DNA of 64,000 nt from NCBI GenBank assembly GCA_016806645.1, contig JACSYO010002134.1:1909988-1973987 (forward strand), written 5' to 3'. The notes under the pieces are model-generated. The model saw only the letters and a program-made list of their open reading frames with translations. It was not told the origin of the DNA and did no database searches. A program made the position numbers and the translations under genes. Below, one piece after another: positions 63,172 to 64,000 of this stretch; position 1 is the stretch's first letter; the number at the start of each line of letters is the position of its first letter. This DNA comes from Ophiodon elongatus (taxonomy: Eukaryota; Chordata; Actinopteri; Perciformes; Hexagrammidae).

Positions 63172-63982
63172 TCAGCCAAGCTTGAGAACCAACTAGTCAA
63201 ATCTAGTAGCTGGTGGCGATAAGAACATTTGTATAGCCGACAATCAACCTGATACGGTTATTGAGGTTAACTTAAAGCTAAAAGTTGGAGCGCGGTGGTC
63301 AGCTGAATCATCCAAACATTACTCTACAGAGATGTTGGCGTTATCCTTCATAACCTCTCAGCTCTGCAGTGTTTTTCTTGGTTGCTTGTTTGCTTTCTGT
63401 TATAAACTCCTCACAGCACTTCCCGTAAGTAGGGAGTGTACTTTATGACCTTCCCTCCCGTTTTCATGCTTTAAATCCTCCTCCTCCCCCAGCTGAAGAC
63501 TACACTGTGTAGCAGAGGGTCTGGTCAACCTTCCCTGAGCCAAGAGTCCCATCTTGTAAGTGCCGCCACGCCTTGTGTGTCCCTGGAAGCCCCTCTGTTG
63601 CAAATCGCTTTGTCAGCGGAACTCGCTCACACCTAATCTCCAGTTCGAGACTTTGGTCATCTTTTGAGTGATATTTTTTTTTTGTGTGGAATCGTGGCTG
63701 CCTATCACTTATAGTTCTGTCGGGCTCCATCTCCAGCGCCTGTATTTCTGCTGCGATGGACACCACCTGTGTGCTGCGTGAGCTTGTTCACATGCGCTCT
63801 GCTTAGTAGCCCTGGGTGTGATGAAAGGGACGTAACATTTCAGTTTGGCCTTAAAACTCTGTTGATGTCTTTCTTTCTTTGGTGTGTCTCTCCTGTGCAG
63901 ACCATCAGCGGTGCGGCTGATCAAGGAGAGATCATCTGTCGCATCAAGAGCCTGGAGCTGGAGAACCACAGCTTACACAAAG
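60244..63982 (+). CDS. eef1d: Elongation factor 1-delta, long isoform (eEF1B-delta-L), partial at right edge
   Basis: Subunit of the eEF1B guanine exchange complex that recharges eEF1A with GTP. The long form carries an extra N-terminal region which in mammals acts in the nucleus on heat-shock gene promoters. Exons: 60244-61520 (long-isoform exon, about 425 codons, phase 2), 62031-62148, 62765-62836, 63493-63555 and 63901-63982, then a donor in phase 1 leading off the window. Five copies of a W-x3-aromatic-[DE]xAE motif are visible: VWFERGVYERAESLYQ, VWVNKTTFDQAEQRYVE, VWLEKPLYDRAEAAFYQ, VWLDKWRYDAAESRFHG, and the canonical IWFDKPRYDEAERRFYE. HGDQVACHHV before repeat 2 is nearly the same in human (from memory). 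Basic KSRRRKKRS is a likely nuclear signal. IARARENIQKSLAG and IKSLELENHSL begin the leucine-zipper region. The exchange domain is outside. Confidence 0.93.
62035..63982 (+). CDS. eef1d: eef1d canonical (short) isoform start, partial
   Basis: The canonical isoform starts at ATG 62035 (CACC-ATG-A context), giving MSSVDFLTQEKIWFDK and onward through the shared exons. The exon begins at 62031 after acceptor CTCTGTAG. The leader exon ending at 56866 can splice directly here, skipping 60244-61520. When the long exon is included, its phase-2 end supplies the two bases that make AAC-ACC-ATG, so the canonical Met becomes internal. This matches the isoform structure known for mammals. Confidence 0.85.
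63138..63171. repeat. (TTA)n microsatellite
   Basis: About 11 ATT/TTA units inside an eef1d intron. Confidence 0.9.
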
Positions 63983-64000
63983 GTGGGTTTTGTCTGTTGA

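Overview
This is nuclear DNA from a ray-finned fish, probably a percomorph teleost. The evidence is small-exon genes with GT-AG introns and fish-type orthologues. There are also many CA/GT and AT microsatellites and tRNA-derived SINEs of a kind common in spiny-rayed fish. There is no prokaryotic operon, CRISPR array or provirus.

From left to right: (1) 1-24 kb, minus strand, holds the 5' half of a myosin light chain kinase of the MYLK4/MYLK3 group. Only the pre-kinase part is inside; the kinase domain lies beyond the left edge. At least three candidate 5' coding blocks (23.8+18.1 kb, 14.5 kb, 3.4 kb) all end in phase 0 and could each join the shared exon at 1.69 kb. (2) 24-32.8 kb is gene-free. 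(3) 32.8-38.7 kb, plus strand, is a complete serpinb1 (leukocyte elastase inhibitor type, 380 aa), with a decayed LINE reverse transcriptase inside an intron. (4) 40.2-43.5 kb, plus strand, is a complete gfus/tsta3 (GDP-L-fucose synthase, 325 aa). (5) 43.66-49.8 kb, minus strand, is a complete bmb (Brambleberry, Kar5-like karyogamy protein, 632 aa), convergent with gfus. (6) 49.98-56.3 kb, plus strand, is pycr3 (pyrroline-5-carboxylate reductase 3, 280 aa), head-to-head with bmb over a short shared promoter. A Myb/SANT-like exon lies inside its 5' region and can be joined in frame to it. (7) 56.7 kb to the right edge, plus strand, is eef1d, including the large 5' exon of the long isoform (eEF1B-delta-L). 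The gene runs off the right edge.

The gene order joins two blocks that are separate in human: MYLK4-SERPINB1 (6p25) and GFUS-PYCR3-EEF1D (8q24.3). The genes do not form one pathway. They are a kinase, a protease inhibitor, GDP-fucose synthesis, nuclear envelope fusion, proline synthesis and translation elongation.

All exon borders were read by eye from splice signals and from reading-phase agreement. For serpinb1, gfus, bmb and pycr3 the phases close perfectly from start to stop, which is strong internal support. The points most worth checking are the possible SANT-P5CR fusion transcript, the alternative mylk4 N-termini (one with a membrane anchor), and the pycr3 splice donor that is the first unit of a (GT)42 microsatellite.
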